DNA of 7,091 nt from Candidatus Saccharimonadota bacterium (GTDB taxonomy: Bacteria > Patescibacteriota > Saccharimonadia > Saccharimonadales > UBA4665). A program made the translations under genes and the position numbers. The notes beneath the pieces were generated by a model, which was not told the origin of the DNA, made no database searches, and saw only the letters and a program-made list of their open reading frames with translations. Location: assembly GCA_029288515.1 (NCBI GenBank), contig JARIHB010000157.1, forward strand, positions 1 through 7,091, written 5' to 3'. This document shows positions 1 through 7,066 of this stretch, one piece after another (position 1 is the first letter of the stretch; each line of letters opens with the position of its first letter).

Positions 1-16
1 TGTGTATAAGAGACAG
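1..16 (+). other. Tn5/Nextera mosaic-end adapter remnant (sequencing artefact)
   Basis: The window opens with TGTGTATAAGAGACAG, identical to the last 16 bases of the 19-base Tn5 mosaic end AGATGTGTATAAGAGACAG used in transposase-based library preparation. It sits exactly at the left edge, where untrimmed adapter is expected. It is not organismal DNA and should not be read as a promoter or a transposon end. Any regulatory sequence for the first gene is therefore missing, and only four native bases (GCCT) precede its first ATG. Confidence 0.95.
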
Positions 17-20
17 GCCT

Positions 21-3000
21 ATGAGTTTCGAAGGGGTCAACGAGAGCAGAAACCCGGGGTATGCCGGCATACCGGCAGATCATACAGGTTTTGGTGAAAG
101 CGGGGTTACCGACCCTTTTGGCGTTGATCCCTTTCCGCCGTTGTACGACCATTCTGCGCCAGACGATCAGGGAGGAGGTTTAGGCGTGGCGAATTTCCTA
201 CCGGGCAAGCAGGTAGACGATGCGCCTGGTGATACGAGTACCGGATTTACGGTGCCGTATTACACGCCCACCAAGAGAGGGACTGATGTATCCTCAGAGA
301 CGGATGCCCCGTCCTCTGCCAACGTGCGCCCTGACAAGCAACCAGCTCCGGATGGTGATCCGGATGTTCCGGATGACCAAGACAAAGAAGAATTTGTGCA
401 TACCCGTGAAAAGCCAAATGGTGTAGGTACGATGTTCCGGATTAAGGCGCTATTCAGGCCCAAAGAGAAAGGTCCGCATCCTAACTCTGATCGTCCTGAT
501 CCAGGCATGGTCGCAGGCTTTATACGCAATGGCGGCACCTCGTACATGTCGGTTACGCGCAGGGCGGCCAATGGGCCAGTGTTTATCGACGCAACGCCCG
601 ATCTTTTGCCTGAAGGTGTTGAGGTAACCGACGTGTCAGGCAAGCTCACTGGCGCAGCACAGTTTATGCCTGCCGAGCATCCGGCGTTTCAAGCAGCGGA
701 AAAAAAGGGCGACAGCGAAGCTACAGGTGAAAATGGTTTTACCTATTGGGCAGTACTCACTGAACAACGCCAGGGGGGTGCGCCACCTCAAAAGGGCGGC
801 GGAGGTGATGCGGGCGACAAGGCTGAAGGACAACAGCCTAAACGCGGAGGCAACGACCGCACGTTCGACATCGGCAAGATGATGGGCCGTGGCGGCGTAG
901 GTGCCTTTAAAATTGTCTACACCGGCCAAACGCCCGATACCGAAGTCTTCGAAGACCAGCGGCAGGAAGTTATTGACGAATTGTACGACGCCGCACAGTT
1001 CCAGGAGACTGCGGACGGCCGACGAGACAAGGCCCGCTACGATGCAATCGCTCAGGATCTGGACGAGGCGGCCCGCAAAGGACCGGTACACCGGCAGGTG
1101 CTGGTGGGCGCTAACTCGCCCGAAGAGTTAATGGAGGCGGCGCAGCGATTTGCGTACAGCGCTATGAGTACCGACGAAAGCTCTTGGGATCTTGCGCGGA
1201 GGGTTGATGGTGGTTTTGCTATTTATACTGCTGGGACTGAAGATGAAGCGCTGGATGCTGCGCTTAGCGCCGAACATGTCGTGCCCGAATCGATAGTGTC
1301 GCCCGACCGTTTTGCCGGGGATGTACGATTCCCGGCTGAAACCGAGGTACCGGGCATAGAAACCGAGGAGCAGTTCTCGTTCGGCGCGGGTAACCGTGAA
1401 GTTGATCCTGGTGATTACGTGGCGTATATCGGCGAGGTCGAGGATGATTACGGCAACCGGCGGCCGGCTCCTGTGCCGCTGGATACGCTTATGGAGCATG
1501 GCCTTGTGCCGGGTGCTAGTGGTTTTGGTAAGACAGTGCTTCTTGAACAACTCGCCGCCGGCGTTATTAAGGCTGGCTGGGAGCGCCACTTGGCGGATCC
1601 TTCAATCCCGCCGGTGAAGGTTATTGTATTCAGCGCCCGCAAGTCCGGGGATGTGTCTATTAATGTAGCCGATATGCTGGCTGCCTTCCCAGAGTTGCCC
1701 GAAGAGTTGAAGAAAGTATATGTCTTGCGGCCGGGTGAAGGCTATCGTCCAACGGTGAACGTTCACGCGGCTCTCGAATCAATTAAGGCGTCGATGGCCA
1801 CTGCCAAGGATGTCTTTAGCGCTGGCGCCAGCGGCGATGCCGAGTCAACGCGTGTAAATGAGCGGTACTTTATGGATGGTACAATCACTGCCCGTGAAGC
1901 ACTGGGCGCTGACACCATCAACAACCGCTCCCGGTATAAGTTTGGCGAACCGGCCGACCCAACGAATGCCTTCCTGGCCTGGATGGTGCGCCAAAAGCTG
2001 CGAATGGGTAACTACGAAGCAAAAATCCAGGGCAACGTAGGTGAGTATGTCGCCGGCCCGATGGAAATGCACCCGCACACTATCGCGGGCGACGCCTTCC
2101 ATGGCGGCCACCCAGTAGATTATCGCAAGGTGCTCCGAAACCTGTCGCTACATGTGGAAGAGCTGGAAGCCATGGGTACTGACGCCACGAGCCGCAAGAT
2201 TGCCATGATGGCTAAAATGAGCGCGCTGGAGGCAATGATGCGCGCTGAGGCGGGCGGCGCCAACAATAACGTAAAACATCTGCGTACACTGGTTATATTT
2301 GATGAGGCGTATGACCTCTTCGATGACACTGCCACGGGTGACATAATGGCCGACTATCTTACACGCGTACGCAGCTTGGGAATGGGTATTCTGATTGCCC
2401 AGCAGGGTGGCTTCGACATCATGAACAAACGTGTTATCAAGAACACCCAGACAGTATTCGCCTTGAAGCAGTCCGACCCGAAAGACGCCGAAGTACTCGC
2501 CGACCGGCTTATTATCAGCCACGAAGAAGCCAATTACCTTGGCCGCGCACGTCTGGGTCGCGGCCAAGGTCTGATCTCCGGCCGCGGTCTGCCAGCTACA
2601 CGCTTCAGCGCGCTAAAACCGTGGGATATACCGAAAGGCGAGGGTACTTACGGAGACGTGGGAGACGTATTAGACTTTGGCATTTGGGAAACGTACTTCA
2701 CGCGCGAAGAATTGGAAAATATGTCGTTGACCGAAATACAGGAGTACGCTACGAAGGATCCTGATGGCATTCGCATCGGCATGCAGGCGCAGCTTAATGC
2801 GGCGATTGTAGCCGACGGCCATGTGCCCCAACGCATAGGCAGAGGCAATCCAGATAAGGGCGAGATCGCGTATTTGCATCAGGCTATCGTGAAGGCCCGG
2901 GAAAATCCGGTTGAGCTACGAAAAATGAAGGCAGCGGCGGTCATGCATGCTATTAATGCGGCCTATGGTCGGGGGGTGCTCCAAAACGTTGCCGCCAAAG

Positions 3001-4136
3001 AGGAAACGGCCGCGTACCACGCCGAAAGACTGATACGGCAGATAACCGGCGAGGCAATGCCCATAGAATTATCGCCGCCGCGCAATTTGGTGTTGGCCAC
3101 AGGTGAATACTCGGTGGTAGAAGATGCGATTGTAGCCCGCTTGACTGCGGAAGCGGTACAGCTTACACCGGCGCAAATGGCGACCATAACACGGCCGGGG
3201 ATGCCGCTCGAAAATCTCAAGGGCAGCACGGCAGCAGAACAGATTGACGTACTACGCAGCTATGAGAATAATGCCTATGACCTCCTTATTTCGTCTGTAC
3301 GAACAGGTGTGCCGACCGAGATGGCCATAAGGGCAGTGGCAAACCTGGTGAATGGCGAAGTGCCTGACCTACCCGACAATGACCTGCTGAAAGAAATATC
3401 GGATAATATGGGCTATAATACGCTGACCGTGCCGGGTAAGGGTCTTGAATTTATGAAAATGATCGTTGAGCAGCGCCTGGGTAGGCCGATGGATGAGAAG
3501 CAGATGGCTCTGTTTATGGGAACGCATAAGGCGGCATGTGAGCTGGCCGAGAATATGGACGACGAGGCCGGTTTCCCGGCCATCCGCCGCAGCATTACCA
3601 AGCAAATAGTGGATAAATACACAAGTACCCCCCGCGTGTATCTTGGCGATTACGAAAGAGAGGTCTATGATGGCAAAGTGAAGTTCAGCGGGATAAATGC
3701 GCGCATGCAGCTTCAGGATGTAAAAAAGAAAGCAAAAGATTTTGTCGCAAACGCCGACTACAAAGTCAATGAGGCTGACCTGTTCTTTAACTACGACCTC
3801 TTGCAGGGAGCGACAGCGCTCGACCAATTGCTGAGCGGTCTCATACAGGCTGCAAATGCAAGTCAAAAGGGCGTGATCTTTAAGATGCTGGCTACCGAGT
3901 TCCAGGAGCCGTCAGACCAGACGCTGTTTGTCCAACTGCTGCGTTCGAACAATTTCCAACTCCAGGATTTATGGAAGCAAATGTTATCCCTCGAAATATT
4001 GTATGGCAACGAGAACGACCGGCCGATTCCTGTAACGCGTTGGCTGGTTAACCGTCTGCAACAGTACACCACGGCACTACACGAGCAAACAATTCAATCA
4101 TTCCGCACGAAAGCGATGGCGGGGCAAAAGGTATAG
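21..4136 (+). CDS. Large VirB4/TraC/HerA-type P-loop ATPase with long C-terminal extension
   Basis: A 1,371-residue protein, probably an ATP-driven DNA- or protein-translocating motor of the HerA/VirB4 (DUF87-like) group. Residues 1 to about 130 are gly/asp/pro-rich and look disordered. An alpha/beta region from about 138 to 470 is split by a glycine-rich linker (252-278) and resembles the N-terminal domains of conjugation-type ATPases. The motor core has Walker A GASGFGKT (498-505), a strand VKVIVFSARKSGD where this family often carries a D-x-K-like motif, a mainly helical insert of about 250 residues, Walker B LVIFDE (757-762), a possible arginine finger in RVRSLGMG (around R784), the sensor-like strand ILIAQQ (790-795), and IKNTQTVFALKQSDPKDAE (806-824), typical of HerA/VirB4 enzymes. 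After about residue 880, roughly 490 mostly helical residues match nothing I recognise. No membrane segment is evident. The ATG at 21 gives a start resembling that of the next gene, but the frame stays open through the adapter and no ribosome site is visible, so the true start could lie upstream. The ATPase class is secure; the pathway (secretion, conjugation, packaging or defence) is not. Confidence 0.88.
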   Translation: MSFEGVNESRNPGYAGIPADHTGFGESGVTDPFGVDPFPPLYDHSAPDDQGGGLGVANFLPGKQVDDAPGDTSTGFTVPYYTPTKRGTDVSSETDAPSSANVRPDKQPAPDGDPDVPDDQDKEEFVHTREKPNGVGTMFRIKALFRPKEKGPHPNSDRPDPGMVAGFIRNGGTSYMSVTRRAANGPVFIDATPDLLPEGVEVTDVSGKLTGAAQFMPAEHPAFQAAEKKGDSEATGENGFTYWAVLTEQRQGGAPPQKGGGGDAGDKAEGQQPKRGGNDRTFDIGKMMGRGGVGAFKIVYTGQTPDTEVFEDQRQEVIDELYDAAQFQETADGRRDKARYDAIAQDLDEAARKGPVHRQVLVGANSPEELMEAAQRFAYSAMSTDESSWDLARRVDGGFAIYTAGTEDEALDAALSAEHVVPESIVSPDRFAGDVRFPAETEVPGIETEEQFSFGAGNREVDPGDYVAYIGEVEDDYGNRRPAPVPLDTLMEHGLVPGASGFGKTVLLEQLAAGVIKAGWERHLADPSIPPVKVIVFSARKSGDVSINVADMLAAFPELPEELKKVYVLRPGEGYRPTVNVHAALESIKASMATAKDVFSAGASGDAESTRVNERYFMDGTITAREALGADTINNRSRYKFGEPADPTNAFLAWMVRQKLRMGNYEAKIQGNVGEYVAGPMEMHPHTIAGDAFHGGHPVDYRKVLRNLSLHVEELEAMGTDATSRKIAMMAKMSALEAMMRAEAGGANNNVKHLRTLVIFDEAYDLFDDTATGDIMADYLTRVRSLGMGILIAQQGGFDIMNKRVIKNTQTVFALKQSDPKDAEVLADRLIISHEEANYLGRARLGRGQGLISGRGLPATRFSALKPWDIPKGEGTYGDVGDVLDFGIWETYFTREELENMSLTEIQEYATKDPDGIRIGMQAQLNAAIVADGHVPQRIGRGNPDKGEIAYLHQAIVKARENPVELRKMKAAAVMHAINAAYGRGVLQNVAAKEETAAYHAERLIRQITGEAMPIELSPPRNLVLATGEYSVVEDAIVARLTAEAVQLTPAQMATITRPGMPLENLKGSTAAEQIDVLRSYENNAYDLLISSVRTGVPTEMAIRAVANLVNGEVPDLPDNDLLKEISDNMGYNTLTVPGKGLEFMKMIVEQRLGRPMDEKQMALFMGTHKAACELAENMDDEAGFPAIRRSITKQIVDKYTSTPRVYLGDYEREVYDGKVKFSGINARMQLQDVKKKAKDFVANADYKVNEADLFFNYDLLQGATALDQLLSGLIQAANASQKGVIFKMLATEFQEPSDQTLFVQLLRSNNFQLQDLWKQMLSLEILYGNENDRPIPVTRWLVNRLQQYTTALHEQTIQSFRTKAMAGQKV
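347..375 (+). repeat. Three copies of TCCGGATG inside the first gene
   Basis: The octamer TCCGGATG occurs at 347-354, 359-366 and 368-375, all in the same reading frame. It encodes a Pro-Asp run (P-D-G-D-P-D-V-P-D-D) in the disordered N-terminal tail of the large ATPase. It most likely reflects low-complexity coding sequence that can grow or shrink by slippage, not a protein-binding site. Confidence 0.5.
4126..4131 (+). promoter_or_regulatory. Weak ribosome binding site for the second gene
   Basis: AAAAGG lies within the last codons of the first gene, 8 bases before the ATG at 4140. It is a partial Shine-Dalgarno match at a usable distance. With only 3 bases between stop and start, translation of the second gene is probably coupled to the first, keeping the two products in linked amounts. 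Coupling is inferred from the spacing. Confidence 0.5.
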
Positions 4137-4139
4137 CAT

Positions 4140-6707
4140 ATGACAGGCGAATTTGGTGGTAATGATGGCGGTAACGACACACCATTCGAGCAAGAGAATC
4201 GGACTTTTGGAGCAGAGTATGGTGGCAACATAGGCGGTGGGCCTCTGTATGTGCCGGGGGGTCACCCGTCTGAACATGCCCAGGATGGGTTCGAGGAGAT
4301 CGGATATGATCCAGGTAGGCTCACCTATGACCCTACGGCATCTTATCAGACCTACTACGAAGCCCGGCGACCCGCGCTGCCTGCGGCGGATGAATTCGCG
4401 ACACCCTTAGTTGATGATATAGGACAAGACAGGAGTGCCGATAGTGGTCATACTGTCCGTGATGCTGACTTGTTATCGGATCGGGTATTGTCCAATTTTC
4501 CTAAGCAAGGCAGCATTCATCCAGAAGACCCTGCCGCTAGCGCAGAGCGGGTATGGCGGCCGTCCGATGGGGTGCTTCCGCTCCCGGTGCAGCAAGATGT
4601 ATTTAGAGTAGCCGACCCCGTTGACCAGCAGATTGACGTTTCGCCCGAAAGGCCGCCGAAAGCGGCACATGAATCTGTTGCGGAGCCGGTATCAGAGGAA
4701 GTAGAAGTGGTCGAGATCGAACCTGAAGATATTCAGGACGGGCGCCCCGTAGAGCCGCAATATCCGCCCTACGTACACCCCGATCGTCCTTCGCGTTCAT
4801 ACGAAAAGGGATTGCTTGTTGCACACCGCAACATAGTGATTGTGGGGAATAACCCGGATCTTACGCAGCCGGCTATGCGTGACACGCTCTACGCTGCGGC
4901 TGGGTATTTGGAGAATGATGATAAAATACCTGCCGCTCAAAAGGTGATCATCTCGGTTGACCTTGGCCCTGAACCAGATCCTTACCTGCTGCGTCACTAC
5001 GACCCTACCCGATTTGACCTGGTGAACGTGCAAGCAACCGGCGAGGGTTTGACAGCAAGACTCAGTGCCGACCAGCTATCGGCAGCGTTGGCTGCTATGA
5101 TTACGCCCGATCAGGAAAAGCAGGCAGGCATACGCCAGATGCTGGATAAAATTACCCACGGCCTGCCGCGGCATATTGAAGACGAAAGCGGCCGCATCGT
5201 GGAGGCGCCACCAAGCGTCGCCCAGGTTAAAGCTGCGTTAAACTACTACACTGCTGCCTCGCGTGGCCGGCGGAGCACTGAGCTGGATGCGCTCACCAAA
5301 GCGCAGCGCCGTATATTGAATGGGGGTCTTATAGGTAATGAGCGTGCTAAGTTATGGGAACAGCAGATTGCCGCAGCCGCAGCCGGGCTGGAACATGCTT
5401 ATACCGAAGAGGACACGCGCGGCGGTGTGCCATTTGACCAACGTATACGCGCTATTCAGCAGGCTATGCGTATCCGGCATAACCGCGGCGAGTCGCCCCT
5501 ACCTACCGTTATACATATATCAATGGGTGAGACAGCCGGGCAGGAGCTGGACTTTACTGCCGCACAGCTCAAAGCAATCGTGGCTCTTTCCGCTATTTTT
5601 GGCAAAAGAGAGATTTGGTTTGGTGAGCCAGCCGGCGGGCTGTATGTAGATAACGCCCATTTTGCAATGGAGAACGACCGGCTTGCCGGACCATTCAATC
5701 ATTTGATGAACCTGGTGACATATAAGCGTACGCCGTCAGTCCTGTCGACTGCCTTTATACCCGACAGCCAGACACCCCCTGTGTATTTGCGTAACGCCGT
5801 GTACGGTATAACGCCTGTAGATTCTCCGAGCGCTGGCATGCTAGCGAAGATGGTCGGACGTGAAACGCGTGTGAAATACACCGGCGTAAGCGGCGGTACA
5901 AATTATTCGGATAGTGCTTCCTTGGGCGGAAGCACGGGCATGAATTACGAGCCTAATGAGACCTTTGGTGCTGGCTCTAACACCGGCCTGAACGGCGGGG
6001 CGGGCGTCAACAAAAACCCTTCCGTAACGCATAATTACACAGTCGGCCCCGATGACCGGGTGCAAGATGTTGACATGGGCACCGACTATATACGGCCTGG
6101 CAGACTGGGGATCGTTGGTGCGTTTGGTGTGCCGGTTGATCCTTCTATTGAAGGCATATATAGGGTTAAGACAGGCGAAAAAATGGATATAGCCTGGCCG
6201 CCGCGTGATGGTGACGATGACCAAACGTTGAGCCTTCGGGCCACGCTGCTGGCCCCCACGCTCGAGCAAAACCAGGCACTGGCGCGCCGTATGGATACCA
6301 TGGAAACGCTCATCAGGGCAAAATACGGCGAGGGGGCTATTGCGCTTGGAGGAGGCTCTCCTTCGAAGCAACTGGCACTGCCCCGGCCGCCGAAGGAGAA
6401 TATAGAGCAAGCTAAGCCTATGCACCCGGGCGTCGCGAAGCGGCACTGGCCTATGATGTATGAAGAGCACCGTCGAATATCTATCAATAACGGCGAACAA
6501 CCTCTTACGAGAATGGGGTATTATCATCACGAGTATACAAGGGCGATGGAACCGTTAATGGACGAAGTACGACGGCAGTTTATAGTCCAGTTTGGTAATG
6601 AGCGGCGGTATCTGCCGCATTGGCCAGGCTTCCGTGACAGAGTTCTGCCTAACGTTCCCGGCTTCGTATTATTTGATGAGTGGCTCAGCCAGAACGGTTT
6701 AAAGTAA
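4140..6707 (+). CDS. VirD4/TraG-like protein with degenerate nucleotide-binding motifs (probable pseudo-ATPase)
   Basis: An 855-residue protein translated directly after the large ATPase. Residues 1 to about 225 are low-complexity, rich in Gly, Asp, Pro and Glu, with an acidic stretch near 185-200. The rest follows the order of a VirD4/TraG-type coupling ATPase. RNIVIVG (230-236) fits the first core strand, but the P-loop position reads GNNPDLTQ (236-243), lacking the GKT/GKS. KVIISVDLGPEPDPYLL (268-284) followed by DPTRFDLVNV (288-297) resembles the segment after the P-loop that is usually DPKGD..LL...DDVV. VIHISMGE (457-464), then IWFGE (492-496) occupies the Walker B position with Gly in place of the first Asp. 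FNHLMNL leads to LRNAVYGITPVDSPSAGMLAKMVGRE (550-575), like the GN..T.I.....D...L...LG region of TraG proteins. A Ser/Gly/Asn-rich block (581-628) follows, then a C-terminal part without recognised domains. No membrane helix is seen, whereas classical VirD4 has N-terminal ones. Its role may be structural or regulatory partner to the upstream motor. The fold assignment rests on motif order by eye, not on a search, and could be wrong. Confidence 0.6.
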   Translation: MTGEFGGNDGGNDTPFEQENRTFGAEYGGNIGGGPLYVPGGHPSEHAQDGFEEIGYDPGRLTYDPTASYQTYYEARRPALPAADEFATPLVDDIGQDRSADSGHTVRDADLLSDRVLSNFPKQGSIHPEDPAASAERVWRPSDGVLPLPVQQDVFRVADPVDQQIDVSPERPPKAAHESVAEPVSEEVEVVEIEPEDIQDGRPVEPQYPPYVHPDRPSRSYEKGLLVAHRNIVIVGNNPDLTQPAMRDTLYAAAGYLENDDKIPAAQKVIISVDLGPEPDPYLLRHYDPTRFDLVNVQATGEGLTARLSADQLSAALAAMITPDQEKQAGIRQMLDKITHGLPRHIEDESGRIVEAPPSVAQVKAALNYYTAASRGRRSTELDALTKAQRRILNGGLIGNERAKLWEQQIAAAAAGLEHAYTEEDTRGGVPFDQRIRAIQQAMRIRHNRGESPLPTVIHISMGETAGQELDFTAAQLKAIVALSAIFGKREIWFGEPAGGLYVDNAHFAMENDRLAGPFNHLMNLVTYKRTPSVLSTAFIPDSQTPPVYLRNAVYGITPVDSPSAGMLAKMVGRETRVKYTGVSGGTNYSDSASLGGSTGMNYEPNETFGAGSNTGLNGGAGVNKNPSVTHNYTVGPDDRVQDVDMGTDYIRPGRLGIVGAFGVPVDPSIEGIYRVKTGEKMDIAWPPRDGDDDQTLSLRATLLAPTLEQNQALARRMDTMETLIRAKYGEGAIALGGGSPSKQLALPRPPKENIEQAKPMHPGVAKRHWPMMYEEHRRISINNGEQPLTRMGYYHHEYTRAMEPLMDEVRRQFIVQFGNERRYLPHWPGFRDRVLPNVPGFVLFDEWLSQNGLK

Positions 6708-6710
6708 ACC

Positions 6711-6748
6711 GCAAGAGGCTTGTAATTGTGCCCGCAAGCGTGCACAAT
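6711..6748 (+). promoter_or_regulatory. Two small inverted repeats between the second and third genes
   Basis: The better one is ATTGTGC (6725-6731) facing GCACAAT (6742-6748), a perfect 7-bp stem. Past a C/T mismatch, two more pairs (6733-6734 with 6739-6740) can form, closing a CAAG tetraloop. Just upstream, GCAAG (6711-6715) can pair with CTTGT (6719-6723) across a 3-base loop, using one G-U pair. No T-run follows, so this is not a typical intrinsic terminator. It could be an RNA stability or attenuation element, a protein-binding site, or chance. Confidence 0.35.
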
Positions 6749-6766
6749 ACGCGGATATAAAAGCAT

Positions 6767-6776
6767 AAGGAGGTGA
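6767..6776 (+). promoter_or_regulatory. Near-consensus Shine-Dalgarno sequence setting the start of the third gene
   Basis: AAGGAGGTGA is complementary to the 3' end of bacterial 16S rRNA over its whole length. The AGGAGG core ends 8 bases before the ATG at 6782, an ideal spacing. A GTG at 6773 in the same frame lies inside this motif and so is not the start. The site is much stronger than the one before the second gene, which suggests higher translation of the third product. Confidence 0.9.
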
Positions 6777-6781
6777 GCGAC

Positions 6782-7066
6782 ATGCATATTGTAGGAGGTT
6801 CAGAAGGGAACGCCGAGGTGCCGGACGTTCCACCGGGGGTATGTCAAGGAATTAGCGGGCCTGATGGGCCGCCCGGGGAAGATTTTTTCCGTGGCACCGG
6901 ATATATTGCCGGACTTTTTATACGTTTTGGCGAACTGGTGGGGCTGCACGAAAAGCCCGATGCCGATGGCTACTACCCCAGCGATAAACCCCTGCCAGGC
7001 TCCGACCTGCACGCCGACAATACGGGCAGCAGATGGGACCAGCTCAAAAAGGACATGTGGGGATAG
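6782..7066 (+). CDS. Small protein of unknown function, 94 residues
   Basis: I do not recognise this protein. The start at ATG 6782 is chosen because an excellent ribosome site sits just before it; an in-frame GTG three codons earlier overlaps that site. The first 35 residues or so are rich in Gly, Pro, Glu and Asp (GGSEGNAEVPDVPPG, then GPDGPPGED) and probably disordered. A short hydrophobic or amphipathic stretch follows (GYIAGLFIRFGELVGL, about 40-55), probably too broken by charge to be a membrane helix. The C-terminal half is polar and ends in WDQLKKDMWG. There is one cysteine and no signal peptide. It lies 74 bases after the second gene on the same strand, so it is likely cotranscribed. 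Its tail composition resembles the N-termini of the two upstream proteins, suggesting an accessory subunit or a substrate. That is inference from context only. Confidence 0.75.
   Translation: MHIVGGSEGNAEVPDVPPGVCQGISGPDGPPGEDFFRGTGYIAGLFIRFGELVGLHEKPDADGYYPSDKPLPGSDLHADNTGSRWDQLKKDMWG

Noticed and set aside
21..4136. HerA-based anti-phage defence system
   Set aside because: The ATPase fold is compatible, but no NurA, SIR2, DUF4297 or other nuclease partner is visible, and the neighbour looks VirD4-like. It remains possible only if partners lie outside the window.
5841..6530. A 229-residue minus-strand open frame within the second gene
   Set aside because: It lies fully antisense inside a continuous 855-residue gene, and its Arg/Ile/His-rich composition is typical of a shadow frame. 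No motif was recognised.
21..6707. Alternative genetic code with TGA reassigned (as in Gracilibacteria or SR1)
   Set aside because: Both long genes read through without any in-frame TGA under the standard bacterial code and use TGG for Trp. The absence of TGA stops among three genes is too small a sample to mean anything.
6756..6761. TATAAA as a -10 promoter box before the third gene
   Set aside because: No -35-like hexamer lies at 16-18 bases upstream (TTGTGC is 24 bases away), and transcription would start within the ribosome site. An AT-rich spacer is the simpler reading.
6725..6762. Intrinsic terminator after the second gene
   Set aside because: The 7-bp stem is modest in GC and is followed by ACGCGGATATAAAAG, with no T-run.
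6773..6781. GTG at 6773 as the start of the third gene
   Set aside because: The GTG is inside the Shine-Dalgarno sequence itself; the ATG at 6782 has ideal spacing.
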